A stretch of DNA of 64,000 nucleotides from Vitis vinifera (Eukaryota; Streptophyta; Magnoliopsida; Vitales; Vitaceae), in the NCBI RefSeq assembly GCF_030704535.1, contig NC_081817.1, positions 26,413,001 to 26,477,000 of the forward strand, in the 5' to 3' direction. The position numbers were made by a program, and so were the translations under genes. Positions 34,990 through 45,332 of the stretch are shown piece by piece. The notes under the pieces are model-generated. The model had not been told where the DNA came from. It made no database searches and saw nothing but the letters and a program-made list of their open reading frames with translations. Each line of letters opens with the position of its first letter. The stretch's first letter is position 1.

Positions 34990-36591
34990 AGCTTATTAAA
35001 AATTTGAGGCTTTAATATAAATTCATGCTTTACCAATGTAGAACATGCTTAAAATTGAATCTAATTTTATTAAAAATTGCCTGTGGGCTAAATCTTTAAT
35101 TCAATAAGATTCATTATCTTTATGATAGACTTTATCAAACTATTTTATTAAATCATGAAATTTATTCTAAATATAGTTTGATATTTTCTTTCTATAATCT
35201 TTATGATAAACTTAAATTAATTCTTCCTAACTCCTGTGGGTAAATTAGAAAAAAATTAATTTTAATATTTTATCCTAATTAATTATATAAACATAATGAA
35301 AACCCTATGGGGTAAAACATCATATTTATATAGTTAATTACAATTAATGTCCATAATGCGATCCTTATTAATATATAATTTTTTATATAATTAAGGATGT
35401 TGTGGCTATTCCTTAATTATTTAAAAAATCATATAGTTTCACTAGACATTAAAACTATATGATATAATTTTAATATATCTAACTAAATTTTAGGCAACAA
35501 TTGCATGTATTAAAAACTACAACTTTAATTTAGGCTACAAACATATAAAGCAGTATATAATTATTTATTTTGCATGTATAAAATTTACATGATAATTTTA
35601 AAGGTATGAATGAGTGCCTAAATACAAATAAAACACAATCAATTCCATGCCCAATAAAATTAAAATAAAAATTCAAAATCAGGCTAAAAAGGGCTTAAAT
35701 TATATTTTAAATTTATACATGCCCCAATTTAATGCCTTTTATTTTTGTAAAATGGGCCACTGCCCATGCTTTGAACCTAATGGGCCCAATAGGCAGTTAT
35801 ATAAAGGCCCATAACCTTAGTGGAGCCCCATCTCTCTCTAGATTCCTCACTTTTTTAATATCACCTGCAACCCAAACCCAAGATCCTATTTTTCTGCCAC
35901 CCAGTGGACTGCTTCAACACCGGCAGCGACGTTCTCGCCGCCACCCACGTGGACTGCACCCTTGCTGGATGCAGTCCAAGCCATGAAGCCGTCTGCAGTG
36001 CTTCAACACGGCGTGTGAACGACGACTTGCAGCCCAAAAATAATGGCGTTTCTAATGGCGCCTGAACGACGCTGAGATGGTGGCTAAGGTGCGCCTTAAA
36101 TGGAGCCTGACCGACGCCTAGTAACAGTGCTTGAACGGCGCTGGTTATAGCCCCAAAAAATGGCACTTCAACGCGCCTGAATGGCGCCGAAAATTGGTGC
36201 TGCAATGGCGCTGGTTACAGTCCAAAAAAATAAAAATAAAAATGGCACTTCAACGCGCCTGAAAATTGGCGCTGGTATGGCGCTGGTATGGCGCTGCAAT
36301 GGCGCTGGTTGCAGCCCCAAAAATGGCAGCTGAACAACGCCAGGTATGGGGCCTGAAGCGCATCTAAAATGACACCTGAAACAGAGTCACTGGTGCGCCT
36401 GAAAATGACGCCTTAATAGCGCTGCTGGAGCTCCAGAAAATGGCATCTTTTGAACGCCTGTAATGGCCTTTTATAAATGAATGATGCCAACTATATATGG
36501 ATCTCCAGCAGCAATCGTTTAATTAATTATCAAGAGATCATAAAACAAGAATTTTTCACTCAGAAACAATACAAAGCAGAGGCAAGATTTA
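34990..36591 (-). other. Copia 5' leader, AT-rich then GC-rich
   Basis: 1.6 kb between primer-binding site and gag. 34,990-35,830 is AT-rich. 35,900-36,470 is GC-rich with many diverged short repeats of a GCGCTGGT / AATGGCGC / CAGCCCCAAAAATGGC type (for example GGCGCTGGTAT repeated in tandem near 36,270). No gene is seen. Confidence 0.7.
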
Positions 36592-36605
36592 TGGCTCTGA
36601 TACCA
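36592..36605 (-). promoter_or_regulatory. Primer-binding site (initiator Met-tRNA type)
   Basis: The minus strand reads TGGTATCAGAGCCA two bases inside the 5' LTR. This is the standard plant Copia sequence complementary to the 3' end of initiator methionine tRNA. Confidence 0.95.
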
Positions 36606-36607
36606 AA

Positions 36608-36975
36608 TGTTAGAAATTTACATGCTATATTCGATTCCAATGTACTTGCAACATGAATCAAAACCGAAAAGACTAAGAATAGTCTACTTACCTCCAACCA
36701 TTGTAGTTGGTTTCAATAACCCAGATTTCCAAACTTTGATCTCTCCTTTTTTTAGATGGTGTTTTCTGAAGATAATAACAGAGTGAGTTCGGGACCATTT
36801 TTTGAAAAACTTTATAACAGTGGCTTCCATCAAACCACATTGCCTCTTGCCACCATGTTGAGCAGTTGGTGGAACGTGCTCCTTAATCGCAGCGGAAGTG
36901 AGATGGTGGAGGACGTGGTCAAAGTGTTGGACCATATCATGAAGTGAGAACGTGTGAACGTGTATTCAGCTTACA
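36608..36975 (-). repeat. 5' LTR of the Copia element
   Basis: 368 bp, partner of 30,232-30,599. It is followed by the target duplication GTAAA at 36,976-36,980. Confidence 0.96.
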
Positions 36976-36980
36976 GTAAA

Positions 36981-37776
36981 CACATCATTCAATTCGAACT
37001 TACACCAAGGCCCAAAACAGGCTGCTGCTCCTCCCAACTTCAGTCTATATTCTTAGGCGATGCTTCACGCAATAGAACTGCAAGATATAAAAAACAGCCC
37101 AGACCGCAAAATGGAGCTGGGCACTAGTGAAGACAGTCGAATGGTCTTCAGCATTAAACGCACTCCAATGGTCTTCAACATTGAACCAACTATTTCAAAC
37201 ATTCAAATCAGGGTGAGCAATATCCCACAGTTTTCCAGTATAAGCATTATTCCTACTATGACCAATCACATGACTGCCCATCAAAACTTGAAGACCAACC
37301 CCGCATCTCATACAAAGAAGTTTCTGAGTTGGGATTGTGGTGGAACAGGCGACCTCAAGTTCATGCAAGCAATGAAAGGTCTCATCCAACTGCACAAGCC
37401 CTCCATCGTAGTACTTATTGACCCAAAGGCTTGTGGTGCTAATGCATATGGTATTATCAAGGAAATTGGCTTCTCTGCAGGCCCTACCGGCTTGACTTAT
37501 GGAATTTGGGTTTTGTGGCAAGAAGAAGATGTGGATGTTGAAGTTACTTCATCTGCACCATATCAGATCAATGCATCGGTTCAAGTCTTCCCTGAAGCTT
37601 GCAACAATCCCCTCAATGGGATGCCCTATGGAGTACATGACAATTTTGAGTCATTTTCTCAACCTTCCAGCCCAAGTATCTTTTATACTTCAGAGGAATT
37701 TATTCACGCACCAACCTCAGAATGGGTTCTTCTGGGTAAGGAGGGTGAGACAAAACAGATTTTCTTTCAGACTTAA
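36981..37776 (+). pseudogene. LINE-like frame, 3' part: endonuclease fragment, copy 2
   Basis: Without the Copia element the DUF4283 frame reads through from 30,231 into 36,981 and meets a TAG at 37,054-37,056. An ATG two codons later (37,060) continues in the same phase for 238 codons. It holds the N-terminal part of the endonuclease domain (LSWDCGGTGDLKFMQAMKG, IVVLIDPKACGANAYG, GIWVLWQEEDVDVEV) and then a ~65-residue tail (FPEACNNPLNGMPYG...GKEGETKQIFFQT) not seen in ordinary LINE ORF2. No RT follows. The catalytic Asn and Glu positions are both Asp, so nuclease activity is unlikely. The same frame and tail are conserved in copy 1. Confidence 0.75.
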
Positions 37777-38136
37777 GAGCACAGGGTTTTGTGCAAGCAT
37801 CCGTCCCCATATTCTTAAGTCACTGTCTCTTTATTGAAGAGATGCTTCATGCTTGTATTTTGGAAGAGATGTTTCTCATGAAAGACAAATTCCTCTATTT
37901 TTTTATTTAAAGGGGAATCTGTTGTATTTCTAACATTTCCACATAGTGGAGATTTCTTTGAGCTCCTAGTTTCCCTTCACACTGAAGGGTTTTTCCAGTG
38001 AAATTAATCTTGGTCTAGTACTCTTGTTTGTTTGTTTGTATGCAAAATTAAAATTGTCCTAGGAAAAAATATGATTGGCAGAATAGAGAAATGACCAAAT
38101 TGAGCAAAGATATTTTATTGACTCTTGTGAGATTAA
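37777..38136 (+). other. 3' flank of the LINE-like gene, copy 2
   Basis: Matches 9,210-9,565 reversed in copy 1, including GGAAATGTTAGAAATACAAC (reverse) and a short TTTG run. No gene. It ends at the LTR of the next element, with ATTAA at 38,132-38,136. Confidence 0.75.
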
Positions 38137-38686
38137 TGTCACAAGATGCTTTAAATGACCCTCCCCAAGGGTTTATATAGAAGGAGGGAAGCTTCTGGAG
38201 ACTCCTGGAGCCATCTACACTAAGTCATTGGTGGGAAGAGTGTGGAAGGTTCTAGAAATGCCTAGAGATGTCCACACATCTCTACACTATGGTGGAAGGC
38301 ATGGGAGGAGTCCAAGGCTTTCTAGAGACTTCTAGGAATCTCTTGTATATTCTTGTACATAGGGTTGTACATAGAATAGGGTAGGATGTTCTAGAATATT
38401 CTTGATTTGGTGCCTATAAATAGGTGAGGGCCTCATTTGGCCAAGGCACCACCCAAATCACTTTCTAACCAAGCAAGTGAGCATCCAAACACTTGTAAAG
38501 GTTTCCTTGAGTTAGTGAAAGCTTTCATTCTTTCAAGAGTTGCCTACCAAGCTTCGTAAGCTTTTGAGTCGTGAGTGTCTTAGCCGAGCAAGCTAAGCAT
38601 TGGGGAGCAAGGCTGACTTAGCAAGATCAAGCGTCTTGGCTTGTCTAAGTGCCGTACGAGCTTAGTGAACGACTAAGTCCATGACA
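38137..38686 (+). repeat. 5' LTR of the chromovirus derivative
   Basis: 550 bp, TGTCACAAGATGC...CCATGACA, with TATA box TATAAATA at 38,415-38,422. Compared with the 3' LTR it lacks a 35-bp segment that in the 3' LTR lies before GGTGCCTATAAATAGG. Confidence 0.92.
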
Positions 38687-38687
38687 A

Positions 38688-38701
38688 GTGGTATCAGAGC
38701 A
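38688..38701 (+). promoter_or_regulatory. Primer-binding site (initiator Met-tRNA type)
   Basis: TGGTATCAGAGCA begins two bases after the 5' LTR. Confidence 0.92.
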
Positions 38702-38731
38702 CGGTTACGAGGTGGGCATACCAAAGGAAGC

Positions 38732-40368
38732 ATGTCGGGCTCTAACGTGGAGGAGACTAGCGAGCAAACCCGTGGACGGGAGATGGAGCATACTACACGA
38801 GGCCGGGGCAGGAAGGATAAGTCTCGTGATGCCGTTGCCAACATGGAGGCAAGGTTAGCCAAGGTGGAGCTAGCCATGGCGGACACTCGGGAGGGGTTGG
38901 ACTTGATCAAGCAAGGCATGGAGAAGGGCTTAGAAGATCTAAGGGAGCAGATCCAAGACCTTCGTGAGAGGGTGCTAGTCTCACAAGTTCAGCCAGTGTC
39001 GCACGAGGAGTTTGTGTCCTTCCAAGGAAAGGCCTTGAGCATGCTTGCTAGCATGGAGTCAAGGATAGAGGCCTTGGCCACTCGAATAGAGTCCCGAGAC
39101 CAGGAAGTTAGGCAGTAGTTGGCCATCTACAAGGCTGCTGTGTCGGCACGGGTCATGGCCACACAGGAGGCATCTAGGGTGGAGGTGCCGAAGCCACATA
39201 GGTTTAGTGGCAATCGGGATGCCAAGGAGTTGGATAACTTCTTATGGCATATGGAGCGATGCTTTGAGGCTATCGCATTGACGGATGAGGCGGCTAAGGT
39301 AAGAATTGCGACCCTCTACCTTACTGACACAGCTACTCTATGGTGGCGTCGGAGGTTTGCTGATATGGAGAAAGGCATTTGCACCATAGAGACGTGGGAG
39401 GACTTCAAGAGGGAGATCAAGAGGCAGTTCTACCCCGAGGACGTGGCTTACCTGGCTAGGAAAAACATGAGGCGTCTCAAGCACACAGGCTCGATACGCG
39501 AATATGTCAAGGAATTCTCTTCGCTCATGCTTGAGATTCCTAACATGACTGAGGAGGAGTTGTTATTCAACTTCATGGATAACCTGCAAGGGTGGGCTGA
39601 GCAGGAATTGAGGCGTCGAGGTGTTCAAGACTTAGCCACTGCCATGGCAGTAGCAGAGTCTTTAATGGATTATAAGAGGGGAGACTCCTCCAAGGATGAG
39701 TCTTTGGAGGATAGCCACGCCATGGGTGGGGGAGACGAGGTTCCAAGGGACCACAATGCTCCTAAAAAGGGATCAGGCAAGACGTCTAACGTCCGAGAAG
39801 GAAGGGATAAGGTGGAAAGGAAGGAGTTTACGCCTAAAATCAAATGCTTCTTGTGTGACGGTCCACATTAGGCACGGGATTGTCCAAAGAGGAAGGCGCT
39901 CAGTGCCATGATCGAGGAGAGGGAGCAGGAGGACGAAGCACATATGGGCTCAATGCAGCTACTAGGTGCCCTCCAATTCAACCCGAAGCCTAGTACGCCT
40001 GAGACCTCCTTACTAGCAGGGGTGCAAGTAAAGGAGGAAAAAGGGGAGCGAGCTAGGGTAGCCCGCACACACATGGAAGAGGTCACCAAGGGAAATGTGA
40101 ACTCAATGGGTAAGAGGAAGCAGCACTCTAAGCATCGAAAGCGCACGGGTCTGCATCCATTTGAAGCCTCACGGGAGAAGGAGGTGAAGAATATCCTGGC
40201 TGAACGGGTCACCAGGAGACAAGGGATCCCTTTTGTGATAGAGTATCTAGTCCTATGGAAATGACTACCTAAGAGGCAAGTAAGCTGGGAACATGCAGAT
40301 GCCTTGAGAAAATTCTGGAAACACATCGAGAAGTTTCAGAATGAGGCAACGACGAGGACGTCAACGGC
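38732..40368 (+). pseudogene. Gag-chromodomain fusion protein, three in-frame stops
   Basis: The ATG at 38,732 (MSGSNVEETS) is preferred over an in-phase ATG inside the LTR. One phase runs ~545 codons to a TGA at ~40,402, just inside the 3' LTR. An N-terminal charged coiled coil (~residues 35-125) is followed by a retrotransposon gag domain (DNFLWHMERCFEA, TLWWRRRFADM, FKREIKRQFYPED, SIREYVKEFSSLM). A zinc knuckle CFLCDGPH-stop-ARDC follows, then a linker and a chromodomain (40,181-40,339: VKNILAERVTRRQG, EYLVLWK-stop-LPKRQVSWEHADAL). The stops are TAG at 39,116, TAG at 39,869 (usual Trp of the knuckle) and TGA at 40,262 (usual Gly after the chromodomain LWK). The join of gag to a chromodomain replaces the whole of pol. 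Confidence 0.87.
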
Positions 40369-40371
40369 ATC

Positions 40372-40383
40372 GGTGGGGGAGAG
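40372..40383 (+). promoter_or_regulatory. Polypurine tract
   Basis: GGTGGGGGAGAG lies directly before the 3' LTR. Confidence 0.85.
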
Positions 40384-40968
40384 TGTCACAAGATGCTTCA
40401 AATGACCCTCCCCAATGGTTTATATAGAAAGAGGGAAGCTTCTAGAGACTCCTGGAGCCATCTACACTAAGTCATTGGTGGGAAGAGTGTGGAAGGTTCT
40501 AGAAATGCCTAGAGATGTCCACACATCTCTACACTATGGTGGAAGGCATGGGAGGAGTCCAAGGCTTTCTAGAGACTTCTAGGAATCTCTTGTATATTCT
40601 TGTACATAGGGTTGTACATAGAATAGGGTAGGATGTTCTAGAATATTCTTGATTTGTAAGGAACCCTCCAAGGTTCTAGAGAGTTCCCTTGGTGCCTATA
40701 AATAGGTGAGGGCCTCATTTGGCCAAGGCACCACCCAAATCACTTTCTAACCAAGCAAGTGAGCATCCAAACACTTGTAAAGGTTTCCTTGAGTTAGTGA
40801 AAGCTTCCATTCTTTCAAGAGTTGCCTACCAAGCTTCTTAAGCTTTTGAGTCGCGAGTGTCTTAGCCGAGCAAGCTAAGCATTGGGGAGCAAGGTTGACT
40901 TAGCAAGATCAAGCGTCTTGGCTTGTCTAAGTGCCGCACGAGCTTAGTGAACGACTAAGTCTGTGACA
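40384..40968 (+). repeat. 3' LTR of the chromovirus derivative
   Basis: 585 bp, ends GTCTGTGACA, followed by TTAAG. TATA box TATAAATA at 40,697-40,704. Confidence 0.92.
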
Positions 40969-42937
40969 TTAAGCTACCATCCGCTTCAAGTAGATCTTAA
41001 CTTACCGCGGACTTTTCTTTTATTTTTTCTCTCTACCTATTTTTTTTATATTTTATTTAAAATTTCTAGAAAACCAAATATAACTTAAGTTATGTTTAGT
41101 TTTAAGAAAATTTAAGAAAAAATATGAGAAAAATAAAATAGGTAAAAAATAAAAAGAAAAAAACAAATAAAAATAAAAATGTATTTAAAATTAAAAAATT
41201 AATTTTATATATTATTTCAAACTCATTTTATCTATTCTAACTTTTTGATATAAAGATTAAATATTTTTGTTAGAAATTAAATTTAGATTCCCAAGCATTC
41301 ACAATTCCCACCTAGAGCAAGAAAAAGATCGACCTAGTACTTGGTATCTACTTATCCTAAAAAGAATTATGTACAATCCAAACCCATTTTTCATAGTCAA
41401 AATTAATATTCAACATTAACTACGTACTATTATAGAATCCCATGGAAACTAAACTAAGTAATATTTGCACCTTCACCGGTAACCACCCCCGCCTTTTTGT
41501 TTTAAGTCAATCTTTTGAAAATCAAATGGTATATACTATATGTTAGGTGTGGAGCGGATTTCTGTTTCAATTCATGAAGTCAAACCATATAACAAAAAGT
41601 TACCAATAAATATTCTAGCTTACGAAGTAAAAAATTATGAGATGAAGATGGATTGGTAAAGGCTACAAAATAAATAAATAAAAATGAGAAAAAATGAAGA
41701 ACTTCCAATGAAGTAAGAGACTTGTGATTGAAGGTGTAAGTATAAGAAGCAAAGAAATATAAAATGTTTCAAAAACCTAATAATTGTATCTAATTTTTTA
41801 TGCAATATTTTTTTGGTGATGGAATGATTATATAGTGTAATATTCTCACTCATCCATATATAATGGCATGATTAACTGAATCATATTGAAACATCATGTA
41901 CCTTTATGTAGATTGTTTTTAACTTTATGTTCTTAAATTAATATGTTCATATTAAACCTTCCCCTAGTGTAACAAATTGGTATTAAAGCTTAAATTGAAG
42001 ATGAAGAACTATCGCGAATAGAGTATATAATAAGAAGACAAATTTTTTTTTTTATAATTAAAATTGGAGTCAATTGTTCTCTCGTTGGGATTTGATACAA
42101 AAAGTGTGTGTACATTGGAGGGTCAAATGGAAATTATTGGAAGATATCTCAAATTCTTAATTAGTATACATTTTTTTAATATAAAAACTATTATATAAAA
42201 TATTTTTTAAGTTGATTTGTTATTATAATCTCGGATTTCATCATAGAATAAGGAAAATTATTATATTTTGTAATATTTTATATGGTATGGTTGATAGATT
42301 AAAACTTGTATAAAAGCTTTTGTTAACAAGAAAATATAACCAAACACATACAAATAATTTCTTTGGGTAAGTTTTTCACTCACTTCAAAGATAAAAGAAA
42401 ATGAAAAAATTGAGACTATAAGTTTTGAAAATGTAAAAATTTATTAGTTGTGAAGATAAAATAATCATTGTATAGTTCCTTCATGTCAAACTTATCTTAA
42501 CTAATAGGTTACTTGATATTGAATTTTTATTTTTGACTCATTTAAAAGATGAATATCACTCTTTTTTTTTAATACAAATATTAATGGATAATGGAAATTA
42601 TTTTATTTATGAAAATAAGGTAATGTTTGACTTAATTAAACTGTCTTGCAATTCCCTAGATAACAAATTTTGAAGAAGTCCCTTTTAGGGACTCCTACAA
42701 GCAAAGATCGGCCCAGCTCATGCCCGGTGGTGCAGGCTAAAAGTGGGTTTAATTGTTTAAATGTGCAAGGGATTGGGCTTTGGCCCGAAATTCTCGGGTT
42801 ACACTCGGATTATTGGTAGCTTAACAAACCATAACACCATTGTCACTCCTCAATCGTTGTTACCTTTTCTTTATTCATTCCACTGCAAAATCCCCTTCAC
42901 CATTATGACAGCCTTCATCACCCTAACCTCTTCTGTG
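40969..42937 (+). other. Copy 2 spacer
   Basis: AT-rich. 40,980-41,510 and 42,703-42,937 are paralogs of the reversed copy 1 spacer (8,418-9,200). 41,630-42,670 is the first copy of a local direct repeat whose second copy is 43,255-44,315; it has no copy 1 counterpart. A palindrome lies around 41,080 (CCAAATATAACTTAAGTTAT). No gene is recognised. Confidence 0.7.
41630..42670 (+). repeat. ~1.05-kb direct repeat, unit 1
   Basis: Matches 43,255-44,315 with small indels, with shared blocks such as GATGGATTGGTAAAG, GGTGATGGAAT, GTGTGTGTACATTGGAGGGTC and ATTAAACTGTCTTGCAATTC. The associated spacer block (GATCGGCCCAGCTCATGCCC...) also follows each unit, at 42,703 and at 45,336. Confidence 0.85.
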
Positions 42938-42942
42938 AGTGT
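42938..42942. other. Empty insertion site of the Gypsy element
   Basis: AGTGT occurs once here. Its left flank equals the flank of the Gypsy 5' LTR (8,418 on, reversed) and its right flank equals the sequence after the 3' LTR (18,286 on). It is thus the pre-insertion state of the copy 1 site. Confidence 0.9.
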
Positions 42943-43254
42943 GACTCCCAAATTTCATGGTGGGGGTTTTGTCTGATAGTCGTGTACAAATCCATATGCC
43001 CATTAACCCAAATGGTTATAATCCCACCCCAGGAATGATTTTGCAGGTGAAGTGGGTGTATGTTGATTTGTGGGTGCAATTTTGATTGTAGTCTCTGTGT
43101 CACTTGCACTGCTATTGAAATGTAGAGGAAAAGCCAAAAGATTCATTTTCTCAATATCAATGGCTTCTTCCTCATGCCTTTTTATCAATCCATTGCCATG
43201 TCTTACATGGTGGTGAATTTAAACGTAAACTTAATGCTTTATAAATTTCAAGAT

Positions 43255-44315
43255 CTTGACTATATAAAGTGAGATAGAGATGGATTGGTAAAGACTATAC
43301 AAAGTGAAAAAAAAAATCGAAAAAATGAGGAACATCTACTGAAGTAAGAGACTTGTGATTCAGGATGTAAATATAAAAAGCGAAGAAATATAAAATGTTT
43401 CAAAAACCTAATAATTGTATCTGATTTTTTATGTAATATTTTTTTGGTGATGGAATAATTATATAGTGTAATATTCTCTCTCATCCATATATAATGGCAT
43501 GATTATCCAAATCACATTGAAACATCATGTACCTTTATGTAGATTGTTTTTATCTTTATGTTCTTAAATTAATATGTTTATATTAAACCTTCCACTAGTG
43601 TAACAAATTGGTATTAAAGCTTAAATTGAAGATGAAGAACTAACGCGAATAAAGTATATAATATGATGATAAAATTCTTTTTAATTAAAATTGGAGTCAA
43701 TTGTTCTCTCATTGGGGTTTGATACAAAAAGTGTGTGTACATTGGAGGGTCAATGAAATTTGATCATAATGAAGATTATTGGAAGATATCTCAAATTCTT
43801 AATTAGTATACATTTTTTTATATAAAAATATTATATAGAGTATTTTCTAAGTTGATTTGTTATTGTAATCTCAGATTTCATCATAGAATAAGGAAAATTA
43901 TTATATTTTGTAATATTTTATATAGGTATGGTTGATAGATGAAAACCTTGTATAAAAGCTTTTGTTAACAAGAAAATATAACCAAACACATACAAATCAT
44001 TTCTTTTGGGCAAGTTTTTCACTTGCTTCAAAGATAAACGAAAAAGGAAAAATTGAGACTATAAGTTGTGAAAATATAGAAACTTATTAATTGTGAAGAT
44101 AAAATAATCATTATATAGTTCCTTCGTGTCAAACTTATCTTAACTAATAGGTTACTTGATATTTAATTTTTATTTTTGATTCATTTAAAAGATGAATATC
44201 ACTTTTTTTTTAATACAAATATCAATGGATAATGGAAATTATTTTATTTATGAAAATAAGGTAATGTTTGACTTAATTAAACTGTCTTGCAATTCCCTAT
44301 ATAACAAATTTTGAA
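43255..44315 (+). repeat. ~1.05-kb direct repeat, unit 2
   Basis: Second copy of 41,630-42,670. It ends at ACAAATTTTGAAG, where the fold-back element begins. AT-rich, no gene. Confidence 0.85.
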
Positions 44316-44316
44316 G

Positions 44317-45332
44317 GGGTGCAGATTTTTGATAATTGTACGGTGAATTTAAAATTAATTTTTTAAAATACAGTACAATGAAAATTATTTCCAAATCTAC
44401 GACATTTTTTATCATTTTTAAAAGTGTATGTTGAAAAGACACTTTACATCATTTTTTATATAAATAATACACGTTCAAAATAATTGAATTTACATTGAAG
44501 GTGTCTCTTCACAATTTTTATATTAATAACACACGTTAAAAAAATTTGAATTTACATTAAAAGTGTATCTTCAAGAGACACCTTTTATTTTCAGAGTTTT
44601 CATATCAGTTTCATTATAAAAAAAATTGAATTTATACTAAAGATGTCTTCTTAAGACACATTGTTTACAATTTCACAAAATTAAATTTATATTAAAGGTG
44701 TCTCTTGAAGAGACACCTTCATCAGTCATCCATTGAAATAATTGAATTTATACTAAAAGTGTATTTTCAAAAGACACATTTCATAATTTCATAAAATTAA
44801 ATTTATATTGAAATGTTTTTCTTCAAGAGACACTTTTAGTATAAATTTAATTTTTTTGATAGATGACTAATATAAAAATTGTGGAAAGTGATTCTTCAAA
44901 AAACACATTTAATATAAATTCAATTTTTTTTATTGTGTGACTGATATGAAAATTATCAAAAATGTCTCTTCTAAAAACACTTTTAGTATTAATTTGATTT
45001 TATGGTATTGTGGAAATGATATTTCTTTAGTATAAATTTAATTTTTTTTAATGTGCATGACTAATAAAAAAATTATGGAAAAATGTCTTTTGAAGAGACA
45101 CCTTTTAACATAAATTTAATTTTATGAAATTATGGAAGGCGTCTCTCAAGAGACACCTTTAGTGTAAATTCAATTTTTTTTTAACATTTATGGTTTGATA
45201 TGAAAAATATAGGTGTCTTTTCAAGAAACACCTTTCAAAGTGGCAAAAAGTGTAGTAGATTTGGAATTATTTTTCAAAGTACCATATTTTAAGAATTATT
45301 TTTTTAAATGGCCGTACAAGTTAAAAAAGCCC
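44317..45332. mobile_element. Fold-back element with palindromic modules
   Basis: About 1 kb with inverted ends: the left reads GGG...TTTTT...TTGTACGG then TTTCCAAATCTACGACA, and the right, reversed, reads GGGC-TTTTTT...TTGTACGG then TTCCAAATCTACTACA. The inverted similarity extends over more than 100 bp. The interior is a string of diverged modules, each an inverted pair such as AAGGTGTCTCTTGAAGAGACACCTT (25-bp hairpin centred at ~44,708) separated by AAATTTATA/AATTCAATTTTTT. No coding frame. A target duplication is not clear; the equivalent end of unit 1 (42,673) has a short palindrome AGTCCCTTTTAGGGACT instead. Confidence 0.65.

Larger units (their letters stand above)
30232..36975 (-). 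mobile_element. Ty1/Copia retrotransposon, nearly complete
   Basis: 6,744 bp with two 368-bp LTRs, perfect 5-bp target duplications (GTAAA), primer-binding site and polypurine tract. One minus-strand polyprotein frame follows the Copia order gag-PR-INT-RT-RH. It is inserted in the linker of the DUF4283 frame. The LTRs differ at only five sites, so the insertion is fairly recent compared with the Gypsy element. Two in-frame stops make it non-autonomous. Confidence 0.97.
38137..40968 (+). mobile_element. Non-autonomous chromovirus derivative (gag + chromodomain, TR-GAG-like)
   Basis: 2,832 bp with a 550-bp 5' LTR (38,137-38,686) and a 585-bp 3' LTR (40,384-40,968). A primer-binding site is at ~38,689 and a polypurine tract at 40,372-40,383. 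The flanks give a 4-bp TTAA duplication, or 5-bp ATTAA if the terminal A is shared. The interior codes only for gag and a chromodomain; protease, RT, RNase H and the integrase catalytic core are absent. The copy 1 spacer lacks it, so it inserted after the segmental duplication. Confidence 0.9.

Noticed and set aside
36592..36605. TGGTATCAGAGC motifs as tRNA gene ends
   Set aside because: No cloverleaf around them; each sits just inside an LTR and is a primer-binding site.
44317..45332. A Mutator-type TSD around the fold-back element
   Set aside because: No 8-11-bp direct repeat is visible at its flanks; left as unknown class.
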